Source: Frankiales bacterium
GTDB taxonomy: Bacteria; Actinomycetota; Actinomycetes; Mycobacteriales; SCTD01
Direction: 5' to 3'
Length of the DNA stretch: 23,979 bases
Assembly (NCBI GenBank): GCA_025464795.1
Contig: JAODNB010000043.1
Location: 1 to 23,979, forward strand
Shown here one piece after another: positions 7,298 through 14,495 of this stretch; within the stretch, counting starts at the first letter, position 1; every line of letters starts with the position of its first letter. The notes beneath the pieces were generated by a model, which saw nothing but the letters and a program-made list of their open reading frames with translations, did no database searches and was not told where the DNA came from. A program made the translations under genes and the position numbers.

Positions 7298-7801
7298 TCA
7301 GAGGACCAGCAGCATGCGGGTGTTGCCGAGCACGTTCGGCTTTACGCGCTCGAGCTCCAGGAACTCAGCCACGCCCTCGTCGTAGGACTGCCGCAGCTCG
7401 GCGTACACGTCAGGCGAGACAGGGGTGCCCTCGATCTCCTGGAAGCCGTGCCGGCGGAAGAAGCGGGTCTCGAACGTCAGGCAGAACAGCCGGGTCAGCC
7501 CCAGCTCCCGGGCGTCCTCCAGCAGGTGCAGCAGGATCGCGTCCCCGATGCGCTCGCCCCGATGGGCCGGTGCCACCGCCAAGGTGCGGATCTCACCCAG
7601 GTCCTTCCACAGCACGTGGAGGGCTCCGCAGGCCACGACCTCGTCCTCGACGACCCCGACCCGGAACTCCTGCACGTCCTCGTACAGGGTCACGGTCGCC
7701 TTCCCGAGCAGCCGGCCGTCACCGCGGTAGTGGTCCACGAGGGCCGCGATGCCGGGGACGTCCGACGTGCGCGCCCGCCGGACCTCGACCAGCCCGGTCA
7801 C
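7298..7801 (-). CDS. argA: Amino-acid N-acetyltransferase, short GNAT ArgA type
   Basis: A 167-residue GNAT protein. The acetyl-CoA motif is seen as RGERIG (81-86) within EIRTLAVAPAHRGERIG. The flanking signatures VTLYEDVQEFRV, CGALHVLW.DLGEIRT, FETRFFRRHGFQEIEGTPV and VKPNVLGNTRMLLVL match the short actinobacterial ArgA (M. tuberculosis Rv2747) that I remember. That enzyme acetylates glutamate or glutamine at the alpha-amino group as the first step of arginine synthesis, and lacks the amino-acid-kinase domain of classical ArgA. The start is GTG 7801, 25 bases downstream of the NlpC/P60 stop, so the two may be co-transcribed. The gene is away from any arg operon, as usual for this form. Confidence 0.88.
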   Translation of the reverse strand: MTGLVEVRRARTSDVPGIAALVDHYRGDGRLLGKATVTLYEDVQEFRVGVVEDEVVACGALHVLWKDLGEIRTLAVAPAHRGERIGDAILLHLLEDARELGLTRLFCLTFETRFFRRHGFQEIEGTPVSPDVYAELRQSYDEGVAEFLELERVKPNVLGNTRMLLVL

Positions 7802-7826
7802 GCCGGCGCGGTGAGGCGGCGCACCC

Positions 7827-9134
7827 TCAGCTCTGCCAGGGCCGGGTCGCCCCGATGAAGTCGCCGCGGCTGTAGGAGGAGACCTTCACGACGTCGCCCG
7901 TCTGAGGCGCTTCGATCATCTTGCCGTTCCCGATGTAGATCGCCACGTGGTGGATGGTGGACGAGCTCGAGGTGTCGTAGGCGAAGAACATCAGGTCACC
8001 CGGCTGCAGGTCTGAGCGGGAGCTGATGCGCTTGCCCTCGTCCCACTGGCTCCCGGTGTAGTGGTCCAGGTGGATGCCGGCGTGGGCGTAGGCGAACAGC
8101 GTGAGGCCCGAGCAGTCGAAACCCCTCGTGTTGGCGCCCTGCGCGAAGCCGTAGGTCGGGCCGTTCTCGTCGCCACCACCCCAGGAGTACGGGACACCGA
8201 TCTCCTGGAAGGCCCAGTGGATCGCCGTGGCCGCAGCGTCGCTCGGAGCCTTGCCGCTCGTGACGTGCGCGGCGGCGGCCCGCGCTGCCGCGGCATCGCG
8301 CTCGAGGGTCGCGGCGCGGTGCACCGCCGATCCGAGCGACGACTCGGCCTGGGCCACGAGCACCAGGGCCTTGTGCTTGTAGCTCATGGCCCGCTTCAAG
8401 CGCGTGCCAGCTGTGCGAGCCGAGACGACCGCGTCATGGTTGGCGGTGGCGAAGGCGGTCTTGGCCTTCTCCGCCACGGCGAGGGCGGTGCTGGCGACCC
8501 GCGCCGACCCGACCGCAGCGGCGGACGCCTTCGTGGCCGCGGTGGCGGACGTGACGGCCTGGACGCGCGCGGAAGCGAGCTCGTTCACGATGCGCTTCTG
8601 GTAGGCGCTGACCTGGTTCATGGTGTCGCGCGCTCCGGCGAGCCCGGCCGGGTCGTCGGTCGCGAACAGCTGCGCGGCCATGCCCATCTGCCCGCCGGTG
8701 GTGTAGGCGCCGGCGGCAAAGCGGTCCAGCGACAGCTGCGCACCCTGCTCCGTCTGCAGCGCCAGCTGGGCAGCCTGCGCCGCCTTCTCCGCCTTCGCAG
8801 TGGCGACGTCCGCAACGGTCTGCGCCTCCGCCGCCTTCGCCTTGGCCGACGTGTAGACCGCGGCGGAGGAGATGGCCTTCAGGTTGGCTGCCCGCGAGTC
8901 CTGCACCGCGTGGACGTAGAGCGAGTGAGCGCCGTTGTAGGCCTCCGCCGCCCGTTCGGCACGGACCTGCAGGCTCTGGACGGTCGACTTCGCAGCGGCC
9001 ACCCGCTGGTGCGCCGCCTTCAGCTCAGCCGGCGTCGGGTGGCGGGTGTCCGCGGTCGCGGCCAGGCACGGCGACATGAGCAGCACGGCCGCGGACACGA
9101 CCACGAACGGTCGGGTCACGGAGGACTTGAGCAC
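7827..9134 (-). CDS. Secreted NlpC/P60 peptidoglycan endopeptidase with coiled-coil N-terminus
   Basis: A 435-residue protein from GTG 9134, chosen because AAGGGAG lies seven bases upstream and the N-terminus then forms a signal peptide (VLKSSVTRPF, hydrophobic core to about residue 24, cleavage near ATA). Residues about 35-310 are Ala/Lys/Glu-rich and helical, a long coiled coil like that of RipA-type hydrolases. The C-terminal NlpC/P60 domain has the catalytic Cys in RGFDCSGL (C341) and His in HHVAIYIG (H396). The third active-site position, often His in (I/V)HAP, is Glu in MIEAP (E408). Such enzymes cleave D-Glu/meso-DAP bonds in stem peptides and act outside the membrane in cell separation, usually held inactive until the coiled coil is engaged. 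TACGCT at 9158-9163 (minus) is a possible -10. Confidence 0.92.
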   Translation of the reverse strand: MLKSSVTRPFVVVSAAVLLMSPCLAATADTRHPTPAELKAAHQRVAAAKSTVQSLQVRAERAAEAYNGAHSLYVHAVQDSRAANLKAISSAAVYTSAKAKAAEAQTVADVATAKAEKAAQAAQLALQTEQGAQLSLDRFAAGAYTTGGQMGMAAQLFATDDPAGLAGARDTMNQVSAYQKRIVNELASARVQAVTSATAATKASAAAVGSARVASTALAVAEKAKTAFATANHDAVVSARTAGTRLKRAMSYKHKALVLVAQAESSLGSAVHRAATLERDAAAARAAAAHVTSGKAPSDAAATAIHWAFQEIGVPYSWGGGDENGPTYGFAQGANTRGFDCSGLTLFAYAHAGIHLDHYTGSQWDEGKRISSRSDLQPGDLMFFAYDTSSSSTIHHVAIYIGNGKMIEAPQTGDVVKVSSYSRGDFIGATRPWQS

Positions 9135-9227
9135 GGGGAAGCTCCCTTCGCCTCGGCAGCGTACGGGGCGAATCGGACGCGCGGGCCCCAACGCGCCGAA
9201 TGCCTCCGGGTGAACCATGCTGGGGAC

Positions 9228-10157
9228 ATGGATCTCTCCCGGGCGGTCGACGCACTCCTCGACCTGTCCGTCGTGGGTGGCTACGGCCGGCCCGGGCTGG
9301 CGCTGCGCCGCCGTCTCGCGGACTGGCCTGCCGACCCACCCCGGATGGACGGCAAGGTCGTCGCCATCACCGGCGCCTCGGCCGGCATCGGTCGGGCGGC
9401 GGCCGTCGGGTTCGCGCGGCTGGGCGCCAGCGTTCACCTCGTCGGCCGCGACCAGGGCCGCACGGAGGCGGCCGCCGCAGCCGTTCGTGAGCAGGTCCCG
9501 GGTGCGGCGGTGCAGGTCGACCTGTGCGACGTGTCGACGCTGGCTTCGCTCAAGGCGTTCACGGCGTCCTGGACCGGGCCGCTGGACGTGCTGGTGAACA
9601 ACGCCGGTGTCATGGTCGCGGAGCGCGAGCTGACTGACGACGGAGTCGAGCGGACCTTCGCGACGAACGTCCTCGGACCGTTCTGGCTCGTGCGCGAGCT
9701 GGCGGACCGCATGACGCCCGGCAGCCGCGTCATCACGGTCTCCTCCGGGGGGATGTACGGGCAGCGGCTGGACGACGACCTCCTCAGCGAGAAGTACGCG
9801 GCCGTTGCCGCCTACGCCCGCACCAAGCGGGCAGAGGTCGTCCTCACCGAGATGTGGGCGGTCCGCCATCCCACGATCGTCTTCCACGCGATGCACCCGG
9901 GGTGGGCCGACACCCCGGGCATCCAAGGGTCGCTGTCGACCTTCGCCAAGGTGGCCGGACCGATCCTGCGGAGCGCGGAGCAGGGCGCCGACACCATCGT
10001 GTGGCTGGGCGGTGCGCCCGAGGCGGGGGAGGTCTCGGGGCTGTTCTGGCACGACCGCCGCCCTCGACCGACCCACCTGCTGGGACTCAACAAGGAGGCT
10101 GCCGGCGCTCGTCGGGCTCTCTGGGAGCTGTGTGAGGAGCTAGCGTCGCGCGGGTGA
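9228..10157 (+). CDS. Short-chain dehydrogenase/reductase
   Basis: A 309-residue SDR with all classical features: the cofactor motif TGASAGIG (48-55), NNAG (124-127), catalytic Ser in TVSSGGMYGQ (S172/S173) and YARTK (Y196, K200). A 40-residue N-terminal extension precedes the Rossmann fold, as in DHRS12-like SDRs, to which the block HPGWADTPG also points. The acidic residue after strand 2 is replaced by VGRDQGR, which suggests NADP(H) rather than NAD(H). CATGCT lies six bases before the ATG at 9228, a weak leaderless-type -10, and no ribosome site is visible. The gene overlaps the following thioesterase-like gene by four bases (GTGA), so translation is coupled. Substrate unknown. Confidence 0.9.
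   Translation: MDLSRAVDALLDLSVVGGYGRPGLALRRRLADWPADPPRMDGKVVAITGASAGIGRAAAVGFARLGASVHLVGRDQGRTEAAAAAVREQVPGAAVQVDLCDVSTLASLKAFTASWTGPLDVLVNNAGVMVAERELTDDGVERTFATNVLGPFWLVRELADRMTPGSRVITVSSGGMYGQRLDDDLLSEKYAAVAAYARTKRAEVVLTEMWAVRHPTIVFHAMHPGWADTPGIQGSLSTFAKVAGPILRSAEQGADTIVWLGGAPEAGEVSGLFWHDRRPRPTHLLGLNKEAAGARRALWELCEELASRG
10141..10146 (+). promoter_or_regulatory. -10 element TAGCGT inside the end of the SDR gene, leaderless start of the thioesterase gene
   Basis: TAGCGT seven bases before GTG 10154. It is in a different frame from the SDR, so it does not terminate it. It would let the downstream gene be transcribed separately although the two overlap. Confidence 0.45.
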
Positions 10158-10834
10158 CCGACCCCTCCGGAACCGTTGACCCTGCCGTTGCCGCCGCCGA
10201 GCTCGCCCTTGCCAACGAGCTGCGACGCATCGTGAACCGGATGGTCCTGGTCCGGCCCAACGTGGAGGAGCTGGCCGCCGCTACCGAGCAGGCGCGGGCG
10301 TTCGCAGACCACCTCGACCAGCTGCCCGCCCGCCCGGGCAGCGTCGAGACCTCGGAGGCCGGGTTGCGCCCGGGCGATCACCTGCGGCACAGCCCCTGGT
10401 CGGGGACGAGCAACGTCCTCGCCCCGCCCGTGGAGCTGTGGACCGTCGAGGACCCGCAGGACGGTCCGGACGGTCGGCGCACAGAGGGCCGAGTCAGCTT
10501 CGACGCCGCCTACGAAGGCCCTCCCGGCCATGCGCACGGTGGGTGCATCGCGGGGGTCTTCGACGAGCTGCTGGGGCGCTCGCAGGGCTCCGCCGGCTTC
10601 ACCGGGACGCTCAGCCTCACCTACCACCGCCCCACCCCGCTCCGCCGGGAGCTGGCGTTGAGGGCATGGGTCCATCGAGTGGACGGTCGCAAGCGCTGGG
10701 TCAAGGGCACAGCCGTGCTGGACGGCGTGATCATCGTGGAGGCGGAGGGGCTGTTCGTCGCGCCCCGAGAGGGGGCAGACCAGGAGGGGATCATCGCCTC
10801 CCTGAACCGCGTCAGCAGCTCCAGCAACCGCTGA
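10154..10834 (+). CDS. PaaI-type hotdog-fold thioesterase family protein
   Basis: A 226-residue protein. The C-terminal half is a 4HBT/PaaI hotdog domain with the motif GHAHGGCIAGVFDELLG (HGG at 128-130, acidic D137/E138), followed by LSLTYHRPTPLRRELALRAWV and KGTAVLDG, all typical of PaaI-like acyl-CoA thioesterases. The first 70 residues are a helical extension with no domain I know. The start GTG 10154 overlaps the SDR stop in GTGA, and the gene ends inside a strong hairpin. Coupling to an SDR suggests a shared acyl or fatty-acid-like substrate (inference). Confidence 0.85.
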   Translation: MTDPSGTVDPAVAAAELALANELRRIVNRMVLVRPNVEELAAATEQARAFADHLDQLPARPGSVETSEAGLRPGDHLRHSPWSGTSNVLAPPVELWTVEDPQDGPDGRRTEGRVSFDAAYEGPPGHAHGGCIAGVFDELLGRSQGSAGFTGTLSLTYHRPTPLRRELALRAWVHRVDGRKRWVKGTAVLDGVIIVEAEGLFVAPREGADQEGIIASLNRVSSSSNR

Positions 10835-10858
10835 GGCCCTCCCGCAGGAGGGCCTCAG
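10831..10858. terminator. Strong bidirectional hairpin terminator
   Basis: A perfect 12-bp stem (10831-10842 with 10847-10858) and a CGCA loop. The stem contains the TGA stop of the thioesterase-like gene. It ends five bases from the 3' end of the minus-strand tRNA, so it can stop transcripts arriving from both sides. No long T tract follows, as is common in high-GC genomes. Confidence 0.8.
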
Positions 10859-10863
10859 AGGTG

Positions 10864-10946
10864 TGCGGTTGGGGGGAGTTGAACCCCCACTTCCTTTCGG
10901 AAACAACGACCTCAACGTTGCGCGTCTGCCATTCCGCCACAACCGC
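10864..10946 (-). tRNA. tRNA-Leu (anticodon GAG)
   Basis: Read on the minus strand, the 83-base molecule folds as a class II tRNA. The acceptor stem GCGGTTG pairs with CAACCGC and the discriminator is A. The anticodon stem CAACG/CGTTG holds the loop TTGAGGT, giving anticodon GAG (Leu, CUC/CUU). There is a long variable arm with stem TTTCC/GGAAG, and a T arm GGGGG-TTCAACT-CCCCC. The 3' CCA is not encoded. The gene is transcribed divergently from the M20 hydrolase, with a TAGGGT hexamer 15 bases upstream. Confidence 0.97.
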
Positions 10947-10961
10947 GTGGTGCAGCCCAGA

Positions 10962-10967
10962 ACCCTA
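10962..10967 (-). promoter_or_regulatory. -10 element TAGGGT of tRNA-Leu
   Basis: TAGGGT on the minus strand, 15 bases before the tRNA 5' end, giving a predicted 5' leader of roughly nine bases for RNase P removal. Confidence 0.5.
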
Positions 10968-10986
10968 GCAGGATCGCTGGGGGCGT

Positions 10987-10992
10987 TAGCGT
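10987..10992 (+). promoter_or_regulatory. -10 element TAGCGT of the M20 hydrolase gene
   Basis: TAGCGT within TTAGCGTT. Predicted start near 10999, leaving a leader of about 28 bases that holds the ribosome site AAAGAGG (11014-11020). Unlike many genes in this window, this gene is therefore conventionally led. Confidence 0.5.
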
Positions 10993-11026
10993 TCCGAAGA
11001 CGGCCACCGACCGAAAGAGGCGCGCG

Positions 11027-12328
11027 ATGACCACCCCTCAGGACGAGGCAGTCGAGATCCTCCGTGACCTCATCCGGTTCGAGAGCGTCAACGACGGCAC
11101 AGGGCAGGGCAAGGGCGAGCGCGAGGCGGCCGAGTACGTCGCCGAGAAGCTCTCCGAGGTCGGCCTCGAGGCACACGTCTTCGAGGCGGCTCGCAACCGG
11201 ACCAGCGTCGTGGCCCGCATCGAGGGCGAGGACTCGAGCCGCGGTGCGCTCCTGATCCACGGCCACCTCGACGTGGTTCCCGCACAGCCCAAGGACTGGA
11301 CCTACGACCCGTTCGCAGCAGAGGTCGCGGACGGCTGCGTCTGGGGCCGCGGAGCCGTCGACATGCTCGACATGGATGCGATGACCCTCGCCGTTGTCCG
11401 CGATCGGATCCGCACCGGTCGCAAGCCACCGCGCGACGTCGTGCTGGCCTTCGTCGCCGACGAAGAGGCCGGCGGCGTGTTCGGTGCGCAGTGGCTCGTC
11501 GAGAACCAACCGCAGCTGTTCGAGGGCTGCACCGAGGCCATCTCCGAGGTCGGTGGGTTCTCCCTGAGCGTCAACGACGACCTGCGGCTGTACCTCATCG
11601 AGACCGCCCAGAAGGGGATGGCGTGGATGCGCCTGACCGCATCCGGCACAGCGGGTCACGGCAGCATGATCAACGACGACAACGCGGTGACCCGGCTGTG
11701 CGAAGCAGTGGCCCGAGTCGGCGCGCACCAGTTCCCGGTGCACGTCACCAAGACGGTCCGGGCCTTCCTCGACGAGATCGGGGAGGCCTTCGGGCTGGAG
11801 CTGGACCCCAGTGACATGGAGGGCGTCGTCGCGCAGCTCGGACCGATGGCGCGCATCATCGGCGCGACCCTCCGCAACACCGCCAACCCGACGATGCTCG
11901 ACGCGGGCTACAAGCACAACGTCATCCCCGGCACCGCCCACGCGATGATCGACGGGCGCTTCCTGCCCGGCTTCGAGAAGGAGTGGGAGGAGGAGATCGA
12001 TGCCGTGCTCGGGGAGGGCATCACCCGGGAGTACGTCCACTACGACATCGCCCTCGAGACCGAGTTCGAGGGTGCGCTGGTCGACGCGATGTCGAACGCG
12101 CTCAAGGCCGAGGACCCCGGTGCGCGCGCCGTCCCGTACACGCTCTCGGGAGGCACCGATGCGAAGAGCTTCAGCCGGCTCGGCATGCGGTGCTTCGGCT
12201 TCTCGCCGTTGAAGCTGCCTGCAGGGCTGGACTTCTCCGGGATGTTCCACGGGGTCGACGAGCGGGTCCCGGTCGATGCGCTGGCGTTCGGCACCCGCGT
12301 GCTCGACCGCTTCCTCGACAGCAGCTGA
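11027..12328 (+). CDS. M20/M25/M40-family metallo-hydrolase (dipeptidase/deacylase type)
   Basis: A 433-residue cytoplasmic enzyme with the di-zinc site of family M20: GHLDVVP (H80, D82), the bridging Asp in GRGAVDML (D112) and the general base pair in DEEAGG (E146/E147). The lid/dimerisation domain is seen from about residue 200 (TASGTAGHGSM), with the late His in MFHGVDER near the C-terminus. Such enzymes remove amino acids or acyl groups from dipeptides or N-acyl amino acids; the exact substrate cannot be read. The ATG has a good ribosome site six bases upstream. The gene stands alone, convergent with a minus-strand unknown gene three bases away. Confidence 0.92.
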   Translation: MTTPQDEAVEILRDLIRFESVNDGTGQGKGEREAAEYVAEKLSEVGLEAHVFEAARNRTSVVARIEGEDSSRGALLIHGHLDVVPAQPKDWTYDPFAAEVADGCVWGRGAVDMLDMDAMTLAVVRDRIRTGRKPPRDVVLAFVADEEAGGVFGAQWLVENQPQLFEGCTEAISEVGGFSLSVNDDLRLYLIETAQKGMAWMRLTASGTAGHGSMINDDNAVTRLCEAVARVGAHQFPVHVTKTVRAFLDEIGEAFGLELDPSDMEGVVAQLGPMARIIGATLRNTANPTMLDAGYKHNVIPGTAHAMIDGRFLPGFEKEWEEEIDAVLGEGITREYVHYDIALETEFEGALVDAMSNALKAEDPGARAVPYTLSGGTDAKSFSRLGMRCFGFSPLKLPAGLDFSGMFHGVDERVPVDALAFGTRVLDRFLDSS

Positions 12329-12331
12329 TCG

Positions 12332-13261
12332 TCAGGGCAGGGCGTTGAGCAGCTGGGTGAGGGCCGGCGGGATGACGACCGTCCAGCCCTTCTCCCCGTC
12401 GGACGTCACCTGCTCGAAGCTGCCCTGGTGCCACCAGAACACGTGCGGCGTCAGCGGTCCGATTCCGTCGTGGAAGCCGCTGAGCGCGAACCCCACCATG
12501 GCGTTCAGGGACGCGACGGCGCTCCGGTCCCGGATGTCGTGCACAGCGATCTGGAAGCGGAAGGGCATGCAGACGAACACGCCGTAGGGAACGGGCAGCA
12601 TGCCGAGGTGCTGGAGCAGCTCCGGCATGACCAGCGCGAGCGTCGCGGTGAACATGGAGTCCGAGGTCACGACGTCGAGGCGAAGGCCCTTCTCGCTGCG
12701 CACCTGCTCCACCTCGACCCGGGGCAGGAGCCCCAGCAGGTTCTTCAGGGCCGGCTTGCGCAGGGCGGTGCGACCTCCGAAGCGCTGGACCGTCTCGTCG
12801 TCCAGGACCAGGACGGTCTCAGGCTGGTCCACGTTGAGGATCTCGAGGACGTCGTCGGAGAACTCCACGGCATAGCTCGTGAACCCCTCGGGCGGCATGC
12901 CGGACCGCTCGTAGAGCCGCGGGTAGACCAGGGCGTGGAGCTCCTTCTCGGTCATGGTGTCCAGCACCGACGGAGCGTTGAGGTTGTCCAGCAGCCGGCG
13001 GACGTGGTCACGCGCGAGCTCGGGCCAGGCCGCCTTCCCGCGCTCGTCGTGGTGGCACACGGTGGCGGCGTTGTACACCCCGAAGGTCCGCCCGTTCACG
13101 TCCACGAGGTGGTCGCGAAACACCTGCATCTCCATGCCGCTCTCGGCGAACGCCTGCGCGAGCGTGCGCCGGAACAGGTCGGCGTCGGTCACGCTGAAGA
13201 AGGGCAGGTGGTCGTCGGAGGGTCCACTCACCACCGGAGACCGCTTGCGGAACTGGGCCAC
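12332..13261 (-). CDS. Conserved-looking protein of unknown function (309 aa)
   Basis: A soluble 309-residue protein with no signal peptide or membrane segments and no motif I recognise. The composition is normal for a real gene and the third-position GC bias is strong. It starts MAQFRKRSPVVSG, has a mixed alpha/beta pattern, and contains a segment with paired basic residues and VFVCMPFRFQIAVHDIRDRSAVASLNAMV. Its general shape recalls DUF1444-like proteins, but I cannot support that assignment. The GTG start at 13261 has TACCGT seven bases upstream and no ribosome site, so the transcript is probably leaderless. The stop of the preceding DUF5703 gene lies just two bases before this start. Its neighbours give no clue to function. 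Confidence 0.75.
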   Translation of the reverse strand: MAQFRKRSPVVSGPSDDHLPFFSVTDADLFRRTLAQAFAESGMEMQVFRDHLVDVNGRTFGVYNAATVCHHDERGKAAWPELARDHVRRLLDNLNAPSVLDTMTEKELHALVYPRLYERSGMPPEGFTSYAVEFSDDVLEILNVDQPETVLVLDDETVQRFGGRTALRKPALKNLLGLLPRVEVEQVRSEKGLRLDVVTSDSMFTATLALVMPELLQHLGMLPVPYGVFVCMPFRFQIAVHDIRDRSAVASLNAMVGFALSGFHDGIGPLTPHVFWWHQGSFEQVTSDGEKGWTVVIPPALTQLLNALP

Positions 13262-13263
13262 CC

Positions 13264-13461
13264 TCAGGACGGTAGCGGCGGCTGCGGTTCCTGGAGGAGC
13301 TTTCGGCGGACTGTGATCTTGCGACGGCCGTCCGGCCAGACGGCGTGCTGCAGCAGCTCCCAGCCGCCGAACTCGGCATGGATCCCGAGCACCTCACGGG
13401 TGTGCCCCACCGAGGCACCACGACGCAGGTCCAGCGTCCGGTACTCGTAGTCGGCCATCAC
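13264..13461 (-). CDS. DUF5703 family small protein
   Basis: A 65-residue protein (64 if ATG 13458 is used instead of the adjacent GTG 13461). The sequence ADYEYRTLDLRRG...WELLQHAVWPDGRRKITVRRK has the look of the small actinobacterial DUF5703 family, which lacks a known function. It is Arg-rich and probably beta-stranded. It lies between the aldo/keto reductase stop (eight bases upstream) and the 309-residue unknown gene. TAGGCT overlapping the reductase stop sits five bases before GTG and eight before ATG. Confidence 0.75.
   Translation of the reverse strand: MMADYEYRTLDLRRGASVGHTREVLGIHAEFGGWELLQHAVWPDGRRKITVRRKLLQEPQPPLPS
13269..13274 (-). promoter_or_regulatory. -10 element TACCGT, leaderless start of the 309-aa unknown gene
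   Basis: TACCGT on the minus strand, seven bases before GTG 13261. It lies within the last codons of the DUF5703 gene. Confidence 0.45.
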
Positions 13462-13466
13462 GTCCC

Positions 13467-13472
13467 AGCCTA
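13467..13472 (-). promoter_or_regulatory. -10 element TAGGCT for DUF5703; its TAG is the aldo/keto reductase stop
   Basis: TAGGCT on the minus strand, five bases before GTG 13461 and eight before ATG 13458. The TAG at 13472-13470 ends the reductase gene. Confidence 0.5.
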
Positions 13473-14471
13473 GGTCTCGAGGTCCTCCGAGGACCAGCGT
13501 GGCATGGCCTCGGGGTAGCCGATGTGAGGTGCCGACACGTCATCGAGAGCGTGTCGGACGACGTCCGGGACGACGACGTGCTCTGCGGCCAAGGAGGCCT
13601 GCAGCTGGGCGTTCGTCCGCGCGCCGACGATGGGCGCCACCACCCCCGGCCGGTCACGCACCCAGGCCAGCGCAAGGGCGACGGGGGACACCCCCAGGCC
13701 GTCGGCGGCCGTCAGCACAGCGTCCACGACGGAACGGGAGGAGTCGTCGAGGTACGGCTCGACGAAGGGCTTGAACCGCTCGGAGGACCCACGGCTGTCT
13801 CCGGGGACGCCGTTGCGGTACTTCCCCGTCAGCACGCCGCGGCCCAGCGGAGACCACGGCAGGATGCCGATCCCCTGGTCCAGGGCCGAGGGGACCACCT
13901 CGCGCTCGATGCCTCGCTGGAGCAGGGAGTACTCGACCTGGTTGGCGATCAGCGGCGCCCGACCAGGGACCGCCCGCTGCCACGCAGCACAGGCTCCCTG
14001 CTGCCAGCCGCTGAAGTTCGAGACGCCCGCGTAGCGCACCCGCCCTGAGGACACGGCGGTGTCGACCGCGGCCAGCATCTCCTCCCACGGGGTGACCGGG
14101 TCCCAGGCGTGGATCTGCCACAGGTCGATCCAGTCTGTCTGCAGCCGCTTCAGCGACTGGTCGAGCGCGGTGAGCAGGTGACCGCGGGAGGTGCCGCGAC
14201 CCATCGGCCCTGCGCCGACCACGCCGTAGGCCTTGGTGGCCAGCACCACGTCCTCACGCGGCACCACGTCACCGAGCAGGCGGCCCACGACGCGCTCGCT
14301 CTCGCCCTGCACGTAGGTGTTCGCGGTGTCCAGCAGGGTCCCACCCGCATCGCGGAAGGACAGCAGCTGTGCCGCGGCGTCGTCCTCTGAGGTGTCACCG
14401 CCCCAGGTCATGGTGCCGAGCCCGAGACGGGAGACGATGAGGCCGCTACGGCCCAGGTGGCGCTGCTTCAC
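13470..14471 (-). CDS. Aldo/keto reductase
   Basis: A 333-residue NADPH-type aldo/keto reductase with the complete catalytic tetrad: D48 (LLDTANTY), Y53, K80 (LATKAYG) and H121 (LWQIHAWD). It also has the family strands YAGVSNFSGWQ and NQVEYSLLQR and the cofactor-binding C-terminal motif APIVGARTNAQL. Length and motifs point to the broad group with YajO/PdxI-like members, cytosolic, reducing carbonyls. GTG 14471 is the start because the match begins there (VKQRHLGRSGLIVSRLGLGTM) and TAGCGT lies seven bases upstream. Earlier in-frame sequence is antisense to the LLM gene. It diverges from the LLM oxidoreductase across 24 bases. Confidence 0.93.
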   Translation of the reverse strand: MKQRHLGRSGLIVSRLGLGTMTWGGDTSEDDAAAQLLSFRDAGGTLLDTANTYVQGESERVVGRLLGDVVPREDVVLATKAYGVVGAGPMGRGTSRGHLLTALDQSLKRLQTDWIDLWQIHAWDPVTPWEEMLAAVDTAVSSGRVRYAGVSNFSGWQQGACAAWQRAVPGRAPLIANQVEYSLLQRGIEREVVPSALDQGIGILPWSPLGRGVLTGKYRNGVPGDSRGSSERFKPFVEPYLDDSSRSVVDAVLTAADGLGVSPVALALAWVRDRPGVVAPIVGARTNAQLQASLAAEHVVVPDVVRHALDDVSAPHIGYPEAMPRWSSEDLET

Positions 14472-14478
14472 CCGCCGC

Positions 14479-14488
14479 ACGCTAGCGT
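14479..14488. promoter_or_regulatory. Palindromic bidirectional -10 element ACGCTAGCGT between two leaderless genes
   Basis: ACGCTAGCGT is a perfect palindrome. On the plus strand TAGCGT (14483-14488) lies seven bases before ATG 14496. On the minus strand TAGCGT (14484-14479) lies seven bases before GTG 14471. The whole intergenic region is 24 bases and contains no ribosome site in either direction. Confidence 0.6.
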
Positions 14489-14495
14489 CCAGCGC

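Noticed and set aside
9135..9227. c-di-AMP (ydaO-type) riboswitch before the NlpC/P60 gene
   Set aside because: Such riboswitches need well over 100 bases of structured leader; only 93 bases separate this gene from the SDR, and the leader predicted from TACGCT is under 20 bases.
9135..10076. N-terminal extension of the NlpC/P60 gene
   Set aside because: It lies antisense to the SDR gene and would bury the signal peptide; GTG 9134 has a good ribosome site.
9812..12250. 812-residue minus-strand reading frame
   Set aside because: It crosses the tRNA, thioesterase and M20 genes in a wrong frame; its composition is that of antisense high-GC DNA.
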